NCBI RefSeq assembly: GCF_000259075.1
Contig: NZ_AJKI01000010.1
Location: 62,001-126,000, forward strand
Source: Marinilabilia salmonicolor JCM 21150
GTDB lineage: Bacteria; Bacteroidota; Bacteroidia; Bacteroidales; Marinilabiliaceae
DNA: 64,000 nt
Direction of reading: 5' to 3'
In this document: positions 1-9,452 of the stretch, piece after piece
How positions within the stretch are numbered: the first letter of the stretch is position 1
Layout of the letters: the number at the start of each line of letters is the position of its first letter
Notes under the pieces: generated by a model
The model's input: the letters and a program-made list of their open reading frames with translations, nothing else
What the model was told of the DNA's origin: nothing
Databases searched by the model: none
Position numbers and translations under genes: made by a program

Positions 1-180
1 ACTACTCTAACGTTAATCTGAAAGATTAGCTGTATTTTTTATAGGAACTTCTCCTGTTATTGACTTTCTATAAATCGCGATCCTTTCATCATATTTCGCT
101 TTCTTTAGCTGCACGAAAACGGATAGAGAAATATTATTAAGATAAAAATATAAGCATTCTCATTCACAGAATACATTGTT

Positions 181-230
181 AAAAATAAGAAGGCAAACAT
201 CTTTCACTTTATAAAATTAAATCTGCCTTC
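181..230 (-). terminator. possible terminator of the mannan operon
   Basis: Seven-base arms GAAGGCA (189-195) and TGCCTTC (224-230) flank the end of the kinase gene. Read on the minus strand, the second arm is followed by TTATTTTT. The 28-base loop is large and contains the stop codon, so this is a weak call. The rest of 1-180 holds nothing I can assign. Confidence 0.3.
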
Positions 231-1149
231 CCAGTTTATCCCAGTAAGAATCATCCATAAGTCGGGAACTTCCCAAAATTTGTCCCTTGTCTTTAAGCTC
301 AGATTCCTTTACGATAATTTCTGTACCCTCTTTTTCAAATACAGATTTCATGGACGGTTCAAAAAACTTAAATGCTTTAGAAACATTACCCCCCAGAACC
401 AACATCTCTGCGCCAAATCCCTTTAACCATGGTGATAGCAGCGATGCTAAGCCTGCCCCAAATTCATGATAAACTTTTACGGCCTCGTTGTTATTAATTC
501 CAGCTTCTAAGGCTACTTCTTTTGCTCCATTAATTCTTATTCCTGTTAAAGATTGATAAGCCTTCACAATACCCCGTGTTGAGAAATAATCATCTGCTAC
601 AGACTCCTGGTAAGGTAAATCCCAGATAAAACCATCCTTTGGCACCATTGCTCCTTTAAAAACAGGGACTCCATCTTCGATAAAACCAGAACCCACACCG
701 GTGCCAATGGTGATTGAAACAGATTTTTTCACTTCAGATGCTTTTCCAACCCAGGCCTCACCAATGGCAAAAGCAGCGGCATCGTTGACAAATCGAACTT
801 TGATATTTCCGGGACTTCTCATGAAATTTTTAATTGCCTCCTTTACATTAAGGCCATAGGTATTCTCGTATTTTTGAGTTTCCCCACTAAAAAGAGAGAT
901 CCCGTTTACATAATCAAACGGGCCGGGCATAGCAAATCCAATTCCATTTATCCTATCCCATCCCACCATCTCTATGGTTTTAAGAATTGTCTGCCCCCAG
1001 GTTTGTATAATAATTTCAGATGATGCATGTTTATCTACTGCATTTTCGAAAAAGGTATTCTGAAGAATCTCTCCTTTTCCTATATTAACTGCGGCACAAC
1101 TAACATGACTTCCGCCTATGTCAACACCTATTGCTATATTTGCTTTCAT
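217..1149 (-). CDS. ROK-family sugar kinase (probable mannokinase/glucokinase)
   Basis: A 310-residue cytoplasmic ROK kinase. It shows the N-terminal phosphate-binding motif VDIGGS (residues 9-14), the VNDAAAFAIGE segment with the expected catalytic Asp123, and the glycine-rich ITIGTGVGSGF stretch near 147-157. The zinc-binding CxCGxxGCxE signature of many ROK proteins is absent, as in a subset of Bacteroidota ROK kinases. It lies 9 bp downstream of mannose-6-phosphate isomerase and is the last gene of the minus-strand mannan run, so phosphorylation of mannose released by GH92/GH76 is the likely job. The substrate is inferred from context; glucose or fructose are alternatives. Confidence 0.85.
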   Translation of the reverse strand: MKANIAIGVDIGGSHVSCAAVNIGKGEILQNTFFENAVDKHASSEIIIQTWGQTILKTIEMVGWDRINGIGFAMPGPFDYVNGISLFSGETQKYENTYGLNVKEAIKNFMRSPGNIKVRFVNDAAAFAIGEAWVGKASEVKKSVSITIGTGVGSGFIEDGVPVFKGAMVPKDGFIWDLPYQESVADDYFSTRGIVKAYQSLTGIRINGAKEVALEAGINNNEAVKVYHEFGAGLASLLSPWLKGFGAEMLVLGGNVSKAFKFFEPSMKSVFEKEGTEIIVKESELKDKGQILGSSRLMDDSYWDKLGRQI

Positions 1150-1158
1150 AAATATTTT

Positions 1159-2895
1159 TTAAATTCGGACATATGCTTTAATCGTTGCAATCCTCTTCCC
1201 TTGACTCGATCCACATGGCGAAATGGTATAAGATTTAACCGATGCAGGAACAATGAATGCTTCAGCATAATGAACTACAAATGGTTCGAAAAGGGATTCC
1301 GGACTTTCAACTACGGCTTCTTCTCCATCAACCAACATAAGTACGTTAACACTACCATTGGCTTCATGAAGCACAGGTTCTGAAAACCAATGTCGGCGGG
1401 TCTCAATGAATTCACGCTCATGTAAACCGGTCTTTTCTTCCATCCAACCCTCTCCTTCTTTAACCACTTCAAATCGGTTAATCAGCTCTTTTTCGACAAA
1501 TCGGCTTCTTCGTTCAGCATTTACAACATTTTGTGCATGGCCAATATTAATAGGACGGGGCTTTCCATCTAGTCCCAGTCTTCCCCAATCCCACATTTTA
1601 AAGGTGAAAATATACGGAGTTGAACTAATCTCCAACACCATGGAATCTTTTCCGGAACAATGAATGGTTCCGGCAGGAATTAAAAAATGGTCATGTTTTT
1701 TGGCAGGATATGTATTCACATACTCCTCAGCATCAAAAGGATCACCCTCTTCCTGGGCTTTAACCAAACCTGTAAACATTTTATCAACATCGGCATCCTC
1801 TTTGAGGCCTAAATAAACAGTCCCGCTATCTCCTGCATCCAGCAAATAATAGCTTTCATCCTGGGTGTAGTGCATCCCAAAGTTCTCCTGAATGTAGGTG
1901 GTATCCGGATGAACCTGCAAACTAAGATTTCCTCCCCCCATCGTATCCAAAAAGTCAAACCTTATCGGAAATTCCTTTCCAAACCGGGCTTCAACAGCAT
2001 CGCCCAAAAGAGAAACACTCTCGAAAAACACCAAATCAACAGAAGGAAGTTCAATAAGTTTGCCATCTATCTTAAACAAAATACTATTTTCTTCGGGAAT
2101 ACAATTAAAACACCAGGCATGGTTTGGAGCCTCTTTATTTTCCAGATCCAGTTTTTGTTCCATCCAATGACCACCCCAAACACCTGGGTCAAAGAATGGC
2201 ACAACACTAAATGGACGGCGTGCAGCTCTTCTAAGACCATTGCCAATCACACTCATCTCCACCAACTTAGGACTATCCGAATTGTTGGTATCCAGCAAAT
2301 AATCACAATGAGAAAACCACTCTTTTTTATGTCTATCGCAAACTTTCCAATCTACAAAAAATCCTCTTTTATACTGATGATTAAAAGGCTCACTATTATT
2401 GACTACACCCAAACCGTTAACCAACCCATTCTTCATCCTTTTTTGTATTTCCCATCGTGCCATGTCAGCATAAACCCTCACATCAGGATTTTCCAAAAAC
2501 AGAGAGGCTCCGGGGCCGCAGACAATAATATTCTCCGACTTACCCGACAGCTTTTCCTTTACGGCCTCCACTTTCTTTTCATCAAGGAAATCCTTCATCT
2601 TCAGATGAGTTATTACTCCGAAAACTTCGTCATCTGTGACATCTCTCTGTGTTAAACTCAGAATCTCTTCCTCCGGCTTAAAAAACTCTTCAGTTCTGAC
2701 AAATAAAGCCTGACTACCCAAAGCTTTTTCTATTTCTTCGATAAAAACCCCCTGATAACAATCAACCGTAATGGTTATATTCCTGCCATCAAACAAAGAA
2801 GTTTTAATTTCTTCCCATCCACATACAACATCTCCGGAAACCTCAATAAAAGGATATTTGTTAAAACTGTTGTTTTTTACCTCTGCTTTTTTCAT
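1159..2895 (-). CDS. manA: class I mannose-6-phosphate isomerase with N-terminal extension
   Basis: A 578-residue protein that interconverts mannose-6-phosphate and fructose-6-phosphate in the cytoplasm. The catalytic cupin part (about 225-578) has the metal-ligand pattern LQVHPD (Gln327, His329), DESYY (Glu347) and PAGTIHCSG (His412). Residues 1-220 are an extra domain absent from short ManA proteins. Its ITVDCYQGV and NIIVCGPGA strands look like a degenerate nucleotide-kinase fold without a Walker A loop, which is inference only. It sits directly before the ROK kinase, so the pair would feed mannose into glycolysis. The isomerase call is firm; the role of the N-terminal part is unknown. Confidence 0.87.
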   Translation of the reverse strand: MKKAEVKNNSFNKYPFIEVSGDVVCGWEEIKTSLFDGRNITITVDCYQGVFIEEIEKALGSQALFVRTEEFFKPEEEILSLTQRDVTDDEVFGVITHLKMKDFLDEKKVEAVKEKLSGKSENIIVCGPGASLFLENPDVRVYADMARWEIQKRMKNGLVNGLGVVNNSEPFNHQYKRGFFVDWKVCDRHKKEWFSHCDYLLDTNNSDSPKLVEMSVIGNGLRRAARRPFSVVPFFDPGVWGGHWMEQKLDLENKEAPNHAWCFNCIPEENSILFKIDGKLIELPSVDLVFFESVSLLGDAVEARFGKEFPIRFDFLDTMGGGNLSLQVHPDTTYIQENFGMHYTQDESYYLLDAGDSGTVYLGLKEDADVDKMFTGLVKAQEEGDPFDAEEYVNTYPAKKHDHFLIPAGTIHCSGKDSMVLEISSTPYIFTFKMWDWGRLGLDGKPRPINIGHAQNVVNAERRSRFVEKELINRFEVVKEGEGWMEEKTGLHEREFIETRRHWFSEPVLHEANGSVNVLMLVDGEEAVVESPESLFEPFVVHYAEAFIVPASVKSYTISPCGSSQGKRIATIKAYVRI

Positions 2896-3096
2896 GTTTT
2901 CATTTTTGTAAAAAGTATCTGCCCGGAAGCCTGTCCAAACGACTCATCGTTTACCCCCGTCAAGCAGGGAATTACAACGCAAGACTATGAGTAAGGCTAA
3001 AGCAAGCTTCAGAACAGACACACATAAATAAAATATACCAGTTAACAGATCTTCATCATTAACTCCTTCACCTTCTTTATAAGACAACGTTTAGTT

Positions 3097-5445
3097 TTAT
3101 TCTCCGTTGAGTTGAACATTTGGATTCCGACCCATTTCCAGAGTCAGTTCACCACCATTCACAACTTTCTCAAATGGAATAGCGACATTATCCTGTTCTT
3201 CTCCATTGACAAAAACCTTCTGTATATAAGGGGTATCATGAGAGTTCCCTTTTGAAGTTATCACAAAGCGATCCCCCTTATAATACTCCTTATTTAAATC
3301 AATGGTGATTTTATCGAAGAGCGGGCTTCCAATCCGGAATTCAGGATTAATTTCAGAAAGCCCCTTCACATCAAACAGACCGATAGAAGACATTACATAC
3401 CATGCCCCAAGCTGTCCCTGGTCTTCATCCTGGCCAAAACCATAACCATGCATTGGCTCAACCCCGTAAAACTCATTACATATTGTTCTTACCCACTTTT
3501 GTGAAAGATAAGGTTTACCCGAGTAATTAAACAACCATGAGATATGAAGATTCGGCTGATTTCCATGATTATACAACGCCGTAAGACCGGAAAAAGCATC
3601 AACTTCAGTTCCTCCACCAAAAATATTATCTCTGGATTGGATAAAAATAGAGTCCAATCGGGTATTGAAGGTTTCTTCACCCATATACCCTACCAATTCT
3701 TCAATATCATGGGGAACATAAAACGTATATTGAACGGCATTACCTTCCTGAAAACCGATCCAGGGTGCCAAAGGATCAAACTCCTCAATAAATTCCCCCT
3801 CCATATTCCGAGGACGAATCAATTTCTTATCCGCATCATACAACTTTTCCCAGCCCTTTGACAGCCTCATAAGCTTTTCATAATCGTCGCTCTTGTTAAG
3901 CTGTTTCGCAAACTGAGCCACAGCATAGCTGCTAAAAGAATACTCAAGGGTGTGCGAGGCGGCAAATCCGGATCCTTCCGTGGTGGTCATAAAAGGCAAA
4001 TCTTCCGAATAAGGAACATATCCTTTATTAACAAACTGTTTAACATCCATTTTACCAGCCCCTTCAATCCTGTTCTCCCAGCCTATTTCGTTCTTCAAGG
4101 CTGCCTGGTAAGCGGTATGAACATCAAAATCTCTGATGCCACAGTTATAAGCAGAGGCAATGGCCAAACTCACAAAATTGGTTCCCACCCCGGAAACATA
4201 TTTGCTGTTCGCAATTCCATCGCTAAGCCAACCGGTCTCTTTATAGACCAATAATTGACTCTGAATCCAGTCGGCATAGTATTCAGGATAGGCCATGGCC
4301 CACAATTGTGTCAGATTCCAGAATCCGCCCCAAATGGCATCTGTATTGTAATGATTGTGAAGCAATTCTCCGTTTTCACCTTTCTCAATAACACCTACTT
4401 CCCCATTATTCATTGGATAAGAACCATCCACATCATTGGCAAGGCCTCGTCCAAGAAGAGCATGAAATAATCCGGTATAAAACTTAACCTTGTCCTCTTC
4501 AGCACCTCCTTCAACCTTAATACGACCCATATAATCGTTCCAGGTATTGAGCGCCGAAGACTTCACGTCATCAAAGTCTTTATCTCCGGCTTCGCTATAA
4601 AAATTCTCCTTAGCATTGTCCACTGAAGTATAAGAAAGACCTATTTTCAGATTAACCTCCTCATCCTCTGCAGTAGTATAATTCAATACAGCACAAGCTC
4701 CTTTTCCTTTTATTTCACTATTGTCCGAAACTTCACCATTTCTAAAAAAAGTATTAACAGATTCCGCAGGTTTATCTACTTTGGCATAAAAATACATTTT
4801 AACCTCAGCATCCGGTTGATACTTTTTCACATACTCAGGCTTGGTTATCACATATCCTTCAAGAGTATTTTCATCTGATATTTTTATATACGCATCACGG
4901 GCTTCTCCACTTTCGCCCAATCGGTTACCGATGTCAAAAATAACTTTGGACTCCTGAGACGCAGGAAATGTAAATCTTTGAAAACCGACTCGTTTGGTGG
5001 CGGTCAACTCAACATTTACATCATAGTCTTTCAACAGTACAGAATAATACCCTGCTGTAGCATACTCGTCTTTCTTATCGAACCGGGATCTGTATCCCTC
5101 ATCGGGATTATCCAAAAGCCCGGGACTTGTTTTCAACTCTCCAACCATCGGTTGAACCATAACACCTCCAACCTGAAACTCATGAAAGCAGGCAAATCCC
5201 TCTATCGAATTGTGTCTTCCGTCATATCCTACTGCTTCCCAGCCCTGCTCATTCCCATAACTTCCGTCGGTAGAAGGCCCCAACTTGGCCATTCCAAAAG
5301 GGACAGCACCTGGCGTATAAAAGAACCAACGGCTGTGAACTGTGCCAATTCCCGGATCCACATAATCAGTTAATTTTTCGGTGGAACAAGCACCAAATTG
5401 CAGTCCCATTGCTATCACCAAAAAAAGTAAATTTTTTTTTCTCAT
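3097..5445 (-). CDS. GH92 family alpha-mannosidase
   Basis: A 782-residue exported enzyme; the signal peptide ends in a lipobox (QFGAC). GH92 enzymes are calcium-dependent inverting exo-alpha-mannosidases that strip side chains from yeast-type mannan or N-glycans. Recognisable family blocks are YVDPGIGT and PFGMAKLGP near the N-terminus, EGNAVQYTFYVPHD (about 567-580, carrying the likely catalytic acid Glu567) and GQDEDQGQLGAWYVMSS (about 671-687, carrying the likely base aspartates). The usual WDTxR segment is replaced by WGGFWN near residue 370, so the linkage or leaving-group specificity may differ. It follows two GH76 genes on the same strand, consistent with mannan debranching. Confidence 0.88.
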   Translation of the reverse strand: MRKKNLLFLVIAMGLQFGACSTEKLTDYVDPGIGTVHSRWFFYTPGAVPFGMAKLGPSTDGSYGNEQGWEAVGYDGRHNSIEGFACFHEFQVGGVMVQPMVGELKTSPGLLDNPDEGYRSRFDKKDEYATAGYYSVLLKDYDVNVELTATKRVGFQRFTFPASQESKVIFDIGNRLGESGEARDAYIKISDENTLEGYVITKPEYVKKYQPDAEVKMYFYAKVDKPAESVNTFFRNGEVSDNSEIKGKGACAVLNYTTAEDEEVNLKIGLSYTSVDNAKENFYSEAGDKDFDDVKSSALNTWNDYMGRIKVEGGAEEDKVKFYTGLFHALLGRGLANDVDGSYPMNNGEVGVIEKGENGELLHNHYNTDAIWGGFWNLTQLWAMAYPEYYADWIQSQLLVYKETGWLSDGIANSKYVSGVGTNFVSLAIASAYNCGIRDFDVHTAYQAALKNEIGWENRIEGAGKMDVKQFVNKGYVPYSEDLPFMTTTEGSGFAASHTLEYSFSSYAVAQFAKQLNKSDDYEKLMRLSKGWEKLYDADKKLIRPRNMEGEFIEEFDPLAPWIGFQEGNAVQYTFYVPHDIEELVGYMGEETFNTRLDSIFIQSRDNIFGGGTEVDAFSGLTALYNHGNQPNLHISWLFNYSGKPYLSQKWVRTICNEFYGVEPMHGYGFGQDEDQGQLGAWYVMSSIGLFDVKGLSEINPEFRIGSPLFDKITIDLNKEYYKGDRFVITSKGNSHDTPYIQKVFVNGEEQDNVAIPFEKVVNGGELTLEMGRNPNVQLNGE

Positions 5446-5540
5446 TTTTTATTCTTTTTACAATCAATATTACCTTACATAATTCCCCTGGTCATGAAGC
5501 CCTTATAGGTCGGACGTCAGAATTTCAGTCTGAAAAATCA

Positions 5541-6767
5541 TTAATCTTCATACGAATCATCAACTCCCTTTCTAATGAGTGCTATTCGGGCAAAAAGCTC
5601 TACCATACAGGCTTCATCAAGCAACCATTTGGGCTGTCCCTTCTCTCCACTACGACCTGTCCAGTCATGAAAGAAAAGCCCATCAGAATCAATCGCATTA
5701 TCAAGGGCATAATCTGCCGCATTCATGATCGCATGGATGTATTTTGAATTGTTATCCACTTCAAATAATTCATGATAACCCCTGAACAAAACAACCACAA
5801 ACCACGGTAAATCCTCAATATATGGAACTCCTTGCTCTGTGTAATGTACATAGTAATTATAGCTCCCTTCAGCCAGTGATTGAGCATCATCCAAAAAGTC
5901 CTTCTCACCGGTAATTTTATACAAACGAACAGCCGACTGAATCATCACCCCAGTATTGTAAGTATAAGCATGTTTCTGCACAACTCCAGGCTCTTTTTCA
6001 CTCGTCAAAAGAGAATTCCACATAATATTTAAGGAATCGTCCCTCAGCTGATCCATCATCCAATTATAGGAAGCCAATCCGTAATCAAGATACGCACTCT
6101 CAGAAGCTGCCTGGAACAGTTTTAATGCCAACACGGTCGCCTTTCCGTTAGAGCATGCAGGCTTTTGGTCTCTGACACCCTCCAACCACGAAATACCTCC
6201 TCCATAATCTTCGGACCATCCACTCCTAATAAACTCCATTACCTCTTTGGCTTTTATCAAATAATCCGAATTACCGGTCACTTCAAAAGCATCAATATAA
6301 TCGATCCCCACCAACCCATTGTCATCATAATACCTGTCTGCATGATTGAGAGCAGTCGGATAGGCCTGATAGCCGGCTGGCCGACGAGAAGCATCATAAT
6401 ATTGATCCACAGCATACACCATAGAATCCAGATATGGCAAATAATGAACTGAATCCAGTTCCATTAGTACATTTGTCGCAGAAAACACTCCACTCATAGG
6501 CCAAAGAAATGCAACCTCCTGAGCACTCTTTACAGAATCCTGAAAATAAAACATCTCAGGTTTATGATCCTGTGGGAAATATTCGAAAAAGAGACCATAC
6601 TCCGGCATACGATATTTATTCCAGACTTTCAGGAACAAGTCATTTGCAGTATCTTCATAATCCTTCTTATTGCTCCGAACACATCCGGAACCTAACAATC
6701 CCGCTATTACAAATGCCCAAACCCAAAATCTCATATTTTTTTTATTCCCAACGGATAGCATCGTCAT
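5541..6767 (-). CDS. GH76 endo-alpha-1,6-mannanase, probably periplasmic
   Basis: A 408-residue GH76 protein (alpha/alpha-barrel endo-alpha-1,6-mannanase). The family's catalytic aspartate pair is visible in DRYYDDNGLVGI (Asp148, Asp149), with further family blocks GGGISWLEG and YTYNTGVMIQ. The start is ambiguous: the first ATG gives a KK-containing n-region, while the internal ATG at 6734 gives a compact lipoprotein signal ending GLLGSGC. After the cysteine comes VRSNKK, with no acidic surface-export motif, so a periplasmic location is inferred. It is a diverged paralogue of the next upstream gene, 24 bp away. Confidence 0.87.
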   Translation of the reverse strand: MTMLSVGNKKNMRFWVWAFVIAGLLGSGCVRSNKKDYEDTANDLFLKVWNKYRMPEYGLFFEYFPQDHKPEMFYFQDSVKSAQEVAFLWPMSGVFSATNVLMELDSVHYLPYLDSMVYAVDQYYDASRRPAGYQAYPTALNHADRYYDDNGLVGIDYIDAFEVTGNSDYLIKAKEVMEFIRSGWSEDYGGGISWLEGVRDQKPACSNGKATVLALKLFQAASESAYLDYGLASYNWMMDQLRDDSLNIMWNSLLTSEKEPGVVQKHAYTYNTGVMIQSAVRLYKITGEKDFLDDAQSLAEGSYNYYVHYTEQGVPYIEDLPWFVVVLFRGYHELFEVDNNSKYIHAIMNAADYALDNAIDSDGLFFHDWTGRSGEKGQPKWLLDEACMVELFARIALIRKGVDDSYED

Positions 6768-6791
6768 ATCAAAAACTAATAAACTTTTCCA

Positions 6792-8000
6792 TTAAAATTC
6801 TTCTTCATAAAACAGGGAAAGCGCTCCGTAAGATTCCACAACAGAAGCCTGCATCAACAAAGAGTAATATCTCTTTGGGTCTTCACCTGTCCAGTCTTCA
6901 TAGAAGAATCCTTCTGAAGTCCGTGCATGCTCATACCCGTAATCGATAAAATTCAGATAACTGTCGATGTAACCGCCGGCAGCATTGTAATATGGTGCCA
7001 GGTCGATATAGGCGTCCAGCAACTTGGTATTGAACCAGGGATCATGATCGGGATATGATATGGCCATTCCATTTCTGGGTTTCACGTAATAATCATAAGC
7101 TCCCTGTGCGGCAGCAATAGCTTCATCAAGATACTCTTGTTCTCCGGTGATCTTAAACAATTCAACTCCCACCTGAATCATTACACCTGAGTTATACGTC
7201 CAACGCGTATGGTTAATATTCCCATCAGCTGTAATACTATTGGCATAAGTATGATTCCCCGAATCATAAAAAGTTGTTCGAACCCATTCGTACAAGCGCT
7301 TTGATGTAGAAAGCAATTCAGCCTTTTGGCTGTAACCATCAGCAAGAGTGTAAAACTTAAGGAAAAACAAAGCAGGATAACCATTGGAACTAATTCCTTT
7401 GTCAGAGTCCGATCCCGGGTTATATAGCTGATCTTCATTCCACCAGATTCCTCCACCCAACTCTTCATCTTCACCCCCCATAATAAATGGGATAATCTTT
7501 TCTGCCCTTTCCAGATATTTTTCATCAGCGGTGATTTCATAAGCTTCCAATAAACTTAAACCCACTATAGCATTATCATCATAAAAACGTGTCCCCTGGC
7601 CTGTAGTGCCGTTGGTAGACGAAGAGTAAGCTCCAAGATTATTGCCATACATTCCCTCACTAAAATACTTTTCATAATTATCTACTATCAGAGGATAATC
7701 TATCTCATATCCAACCTCAGCCAGCATTGCTGATCCGTCCACATAGCCTACGTAAGGCCATAAATAAGACAACTCAGGATCATCACTCCTGGAAGGATAA
7801 CTTTCATTCATTAAACCTCCCGGGGTAGCTGAATAATATTGATTAATCAAATCAAATATTTCCTTACCTTTTTCATGACTGAGAATCTCTTCTTCCTCAG
7901 GTTCATCAGGAGATTTCTCCGGTGGGACATACTCTTCTTCCTGACTTCCGCAGGCAATCAGAAAAAGAAAAATCAATAGGGAAAACAACTTTACTCTCAT
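6792..8000 (-). CDS. GH76 endo-alpha-1,6-mannanase, probably surface lipoprotein
   Basis: A 402-residue GH76 enzyme. The signal peptide ends in LFLIAC (Cys17) and is followed by GSQEEE and a Pro/Glu-rich linker to about residue 40. Such acidic residues after the cysteine are typical of surface-exported Bacteroidota lipoproteins. The catalytic pair is in RFYDDNAIVGL (Asp141, Asp142); GGGIWWNED and WTYNSGVMIQ are also family blocks. The expected role is endo-cleavage of the alpha-1,6 mannan backbone at the cell surface to make oligosaccharides for the SusC/D pair. A 291-bp gap separates it from the susE-like gene upstream, with no clear promoter in the gap, so read-through from susC is likely. 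Confidence 0.88.
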   Translation of the reverse strand: MRVKLFSLLIFLFLIACGSQEEEYVPPEKSPDEPEEEEILSHEKGKEIFDLINQYYSATPGGLMNESYPSRSDDPELSYLWPYVGYVDGSAMLAEVGYEIDYPLIVDNYEKYFSEGMYGNNLGAYSSSTNGTTGQGTRFYDDNAIVGLSLLEAYEITADEKYLERAEKIIPFIMGGEDEELGGGIWWNEDQLYNPGSDSDKGISSNGYPALFFLKFYTLADGYSQKAELLSTSKRLYEWVRTTFYDSGNHTYANSITADGNINHTRWTYNSGVMIQVGVELFKITGEQEYLDEAIAAAQGAYDYYVKPRNGMAISYPDHDPWFNTKLLDAYIDLAPYYNAAGGYIDSYLNFIDYGYEHARTSEGFFYEDWTGEDPKRYYSLLMQASVVESYGALSLFYEEEF

Positions 8001-8251
8001 TCCAATATTTTTTTAAACCTTCAAAAAGCGCACAGTTACAACAAACATCGAATCAACATAAGTCTGTTATGATCAAACTTGTCGCATTTATCAAATGGTC
8101 ATATAATTTTTAATATGAAATCCTTCTCAATATTCCGTTAATTATTCCCAAACAACTGGCAATCAAAGACAAGAGCAACAAATCCTTTGTGTCACTCCGC
8201 CTAGTCGTTGAAGCATTTTTTCAACAGTTTGATTGTACAAACGATGAAGCA

Positions 8252-8278
8252 CATGACAGCTCCAAAAGAGCTGCCATG
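8252..8278. other. intercistronic hairpin
   Basis: CATG-A-CAGCTC, loop CAAAA, GAGCTG-C-CATG forms a ten-base-pair stem with one mismatch, 14 bp downstream of the susE-like stop codon. No T-run follows on the minus strand, so it is more likely an RNA-stabilising or processing hairpin between the binding-protein genes and the enzyme genes than a terminator. No matching sugar-regulator operator is seen in the 8001-8291 gap. Confidence 0.35.
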
Positions 8279-8291
8279 CACCTGCTACATG

Positions 8292-9434
8292 CTAATTTAA
8301 AGGAACAATATCAGAAAACTGATGTGCCATAATGCCTTCAATATTTGTATCTATTGTAATTGTAGCAGAGGTATAATCCAAATCACCGCTCATCTTCCAT
8401 AAATGATCCCATTGGCTCCATGCAAATTCACCAATCTCATAAAATGACAGAGGTTCACCGCCTGTAGGTCTTTCAGGACTAATACCGTCATTACGTCCCC
8501 AACATAAATCGTTGCCATCAACATTTGCGATAAAATAATATCGCTCTTCTGTCCAACCCAGCCATGACGGCGGATTTGTCTCCGGTCTGGATTGATCAAT
8601 AAAGACAATGTCACAGTTCTCGGCCTGGAAGACACCATTGCCGATATACTCAAGACTGCCAATAACATCATATGTTGCTCCCCAAATAGCTCTGACGTCC
8701 GAAATCACCTCAGTACGAACACTCAGAGAATTAAAGTCAACAGTGATTCGGTAAGGATCAGCATTTGCATCAACACCAAAACCACCTGTCCCCTCGGCCA
8801 ATTTCCCATCAGATCCTGCATAATAAGTGAAAGAATCTCCGGAGGTGGCACTGGTAAAGAAGACTTCTCCTGAAACGGGCACTTCGGTATATATTACAAA
8901 CACTCCATCCTCTGCCTTCCTGAATGGCAATCCCCCGTTGCCATCGTTCTCCGTAGCATTTCCATACAGGAACAACTGCTCAGGAAAATTATCAATCCCC
9001 TCGGGACGTGTAATACTAATCTCCTTCACCATATCGCTTTTCTGAACAACACCTCCTTTTGAAGTCAATACAGTCCATATCAGTTTCCCTGTGCTTTCAG
9101 GAACGATTCCTGACCTGCGCGCAAGAGTATTCAGCTGAGTATGAGTTAATGACAATTGTGCTTTTGCACCCAAATCGCTTAAGAGCGTATCCAGAGGAGC
9201 GGAAAAATCTCCCCCTTCTTCATCAAACAAAACCTGGTAAATAACGGTAGAACCGTCCTCGGCTCCACCTCCTGTCCATGATAGTTCAATCATTTCTCCG
9301 GATGAAAGGTCAATATTCACTGATTCCGGCGAATAAAGATCTGTTGGAGCATTGAAATCAGTATTTAAACTGAAATCATCCTCACATGCCCATATAGCTG
9401 TTAAGAACAGCCCAAATATCAATAACTTTTTCAT
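8292..9434 (-). CDS. SusE/SusF-like surface glycan-binding lipoprotein
   Basis: A 380-residue lipoprotein. The signal peptide ends TAIWAC and is followed by EDDFS, an acidic surface-export-type sequence. The N-terminal 130 residues form a SusE-type immunoglobulin-like domain (ESVNIDLSSGEMIELSWTGG). The remainder contains two starch-binding-module-like beta domains (FLYGNATENDGNGG and YDVIGSLEYIGNGVF). SusE/F proteins hold polysaccharide at the cell surface and have no enzymatic activity. It lies 18 bp after susD in the same operon, so the ligand is inferred to be alpha-mannan. Sequence divergence in this family makes the ligand unpredictable from sequence alone. Confidence 0.82.
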   Translation of the reverse strand: MKKLLIFGLFLTAIWACEDDFSLNTDFNAPTDLYSPESVNIDLSSGEMIELSWTGGGAEDGSTVIYQVLFDEEGGDFSAPLDTLLSDLGAKAQLSLTHTQLNTLARRSGIVPESTGKLIWTVLTSKGGVVQKSDMVKEISITRPEGIDNFPEQLFLYGNATENDGNGGLPFRKAEDGVFVIYTEVPVSGEVFFTSATSGDSFTYYAGSDGKLAEGTGGFGVDANADPYRITVDFNSLSVRTEVISDVRAIWGATYDVIGSLEYIGNGVFQAENCDIVFIDQSRPETNPPSWLGWTEERYYFIANVDGNDLCWGRNDGISPERPTGGEPLSFYEIGEFAWSQWDHLWKMSGDLDYTSATITIDTNIEGIMAHQFSDIVPLN

Positions 9435-9452
9435 AGCAAATACTTATTTAGT

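Noticed and set aside
14-28. Small hairpin TAATCT-GAA-AGATTA followed by a T-rich stretch on the plus strand
   Set aside because: Short A/T-rich stem at the window edge with no upstream gene visible to terminate.
1870-2655. 261-codon open frame on the plus strand
   Set aside because: Lies entirely antisense to the mannose-6-phosphate isomerase gene, with no signal or family motif.
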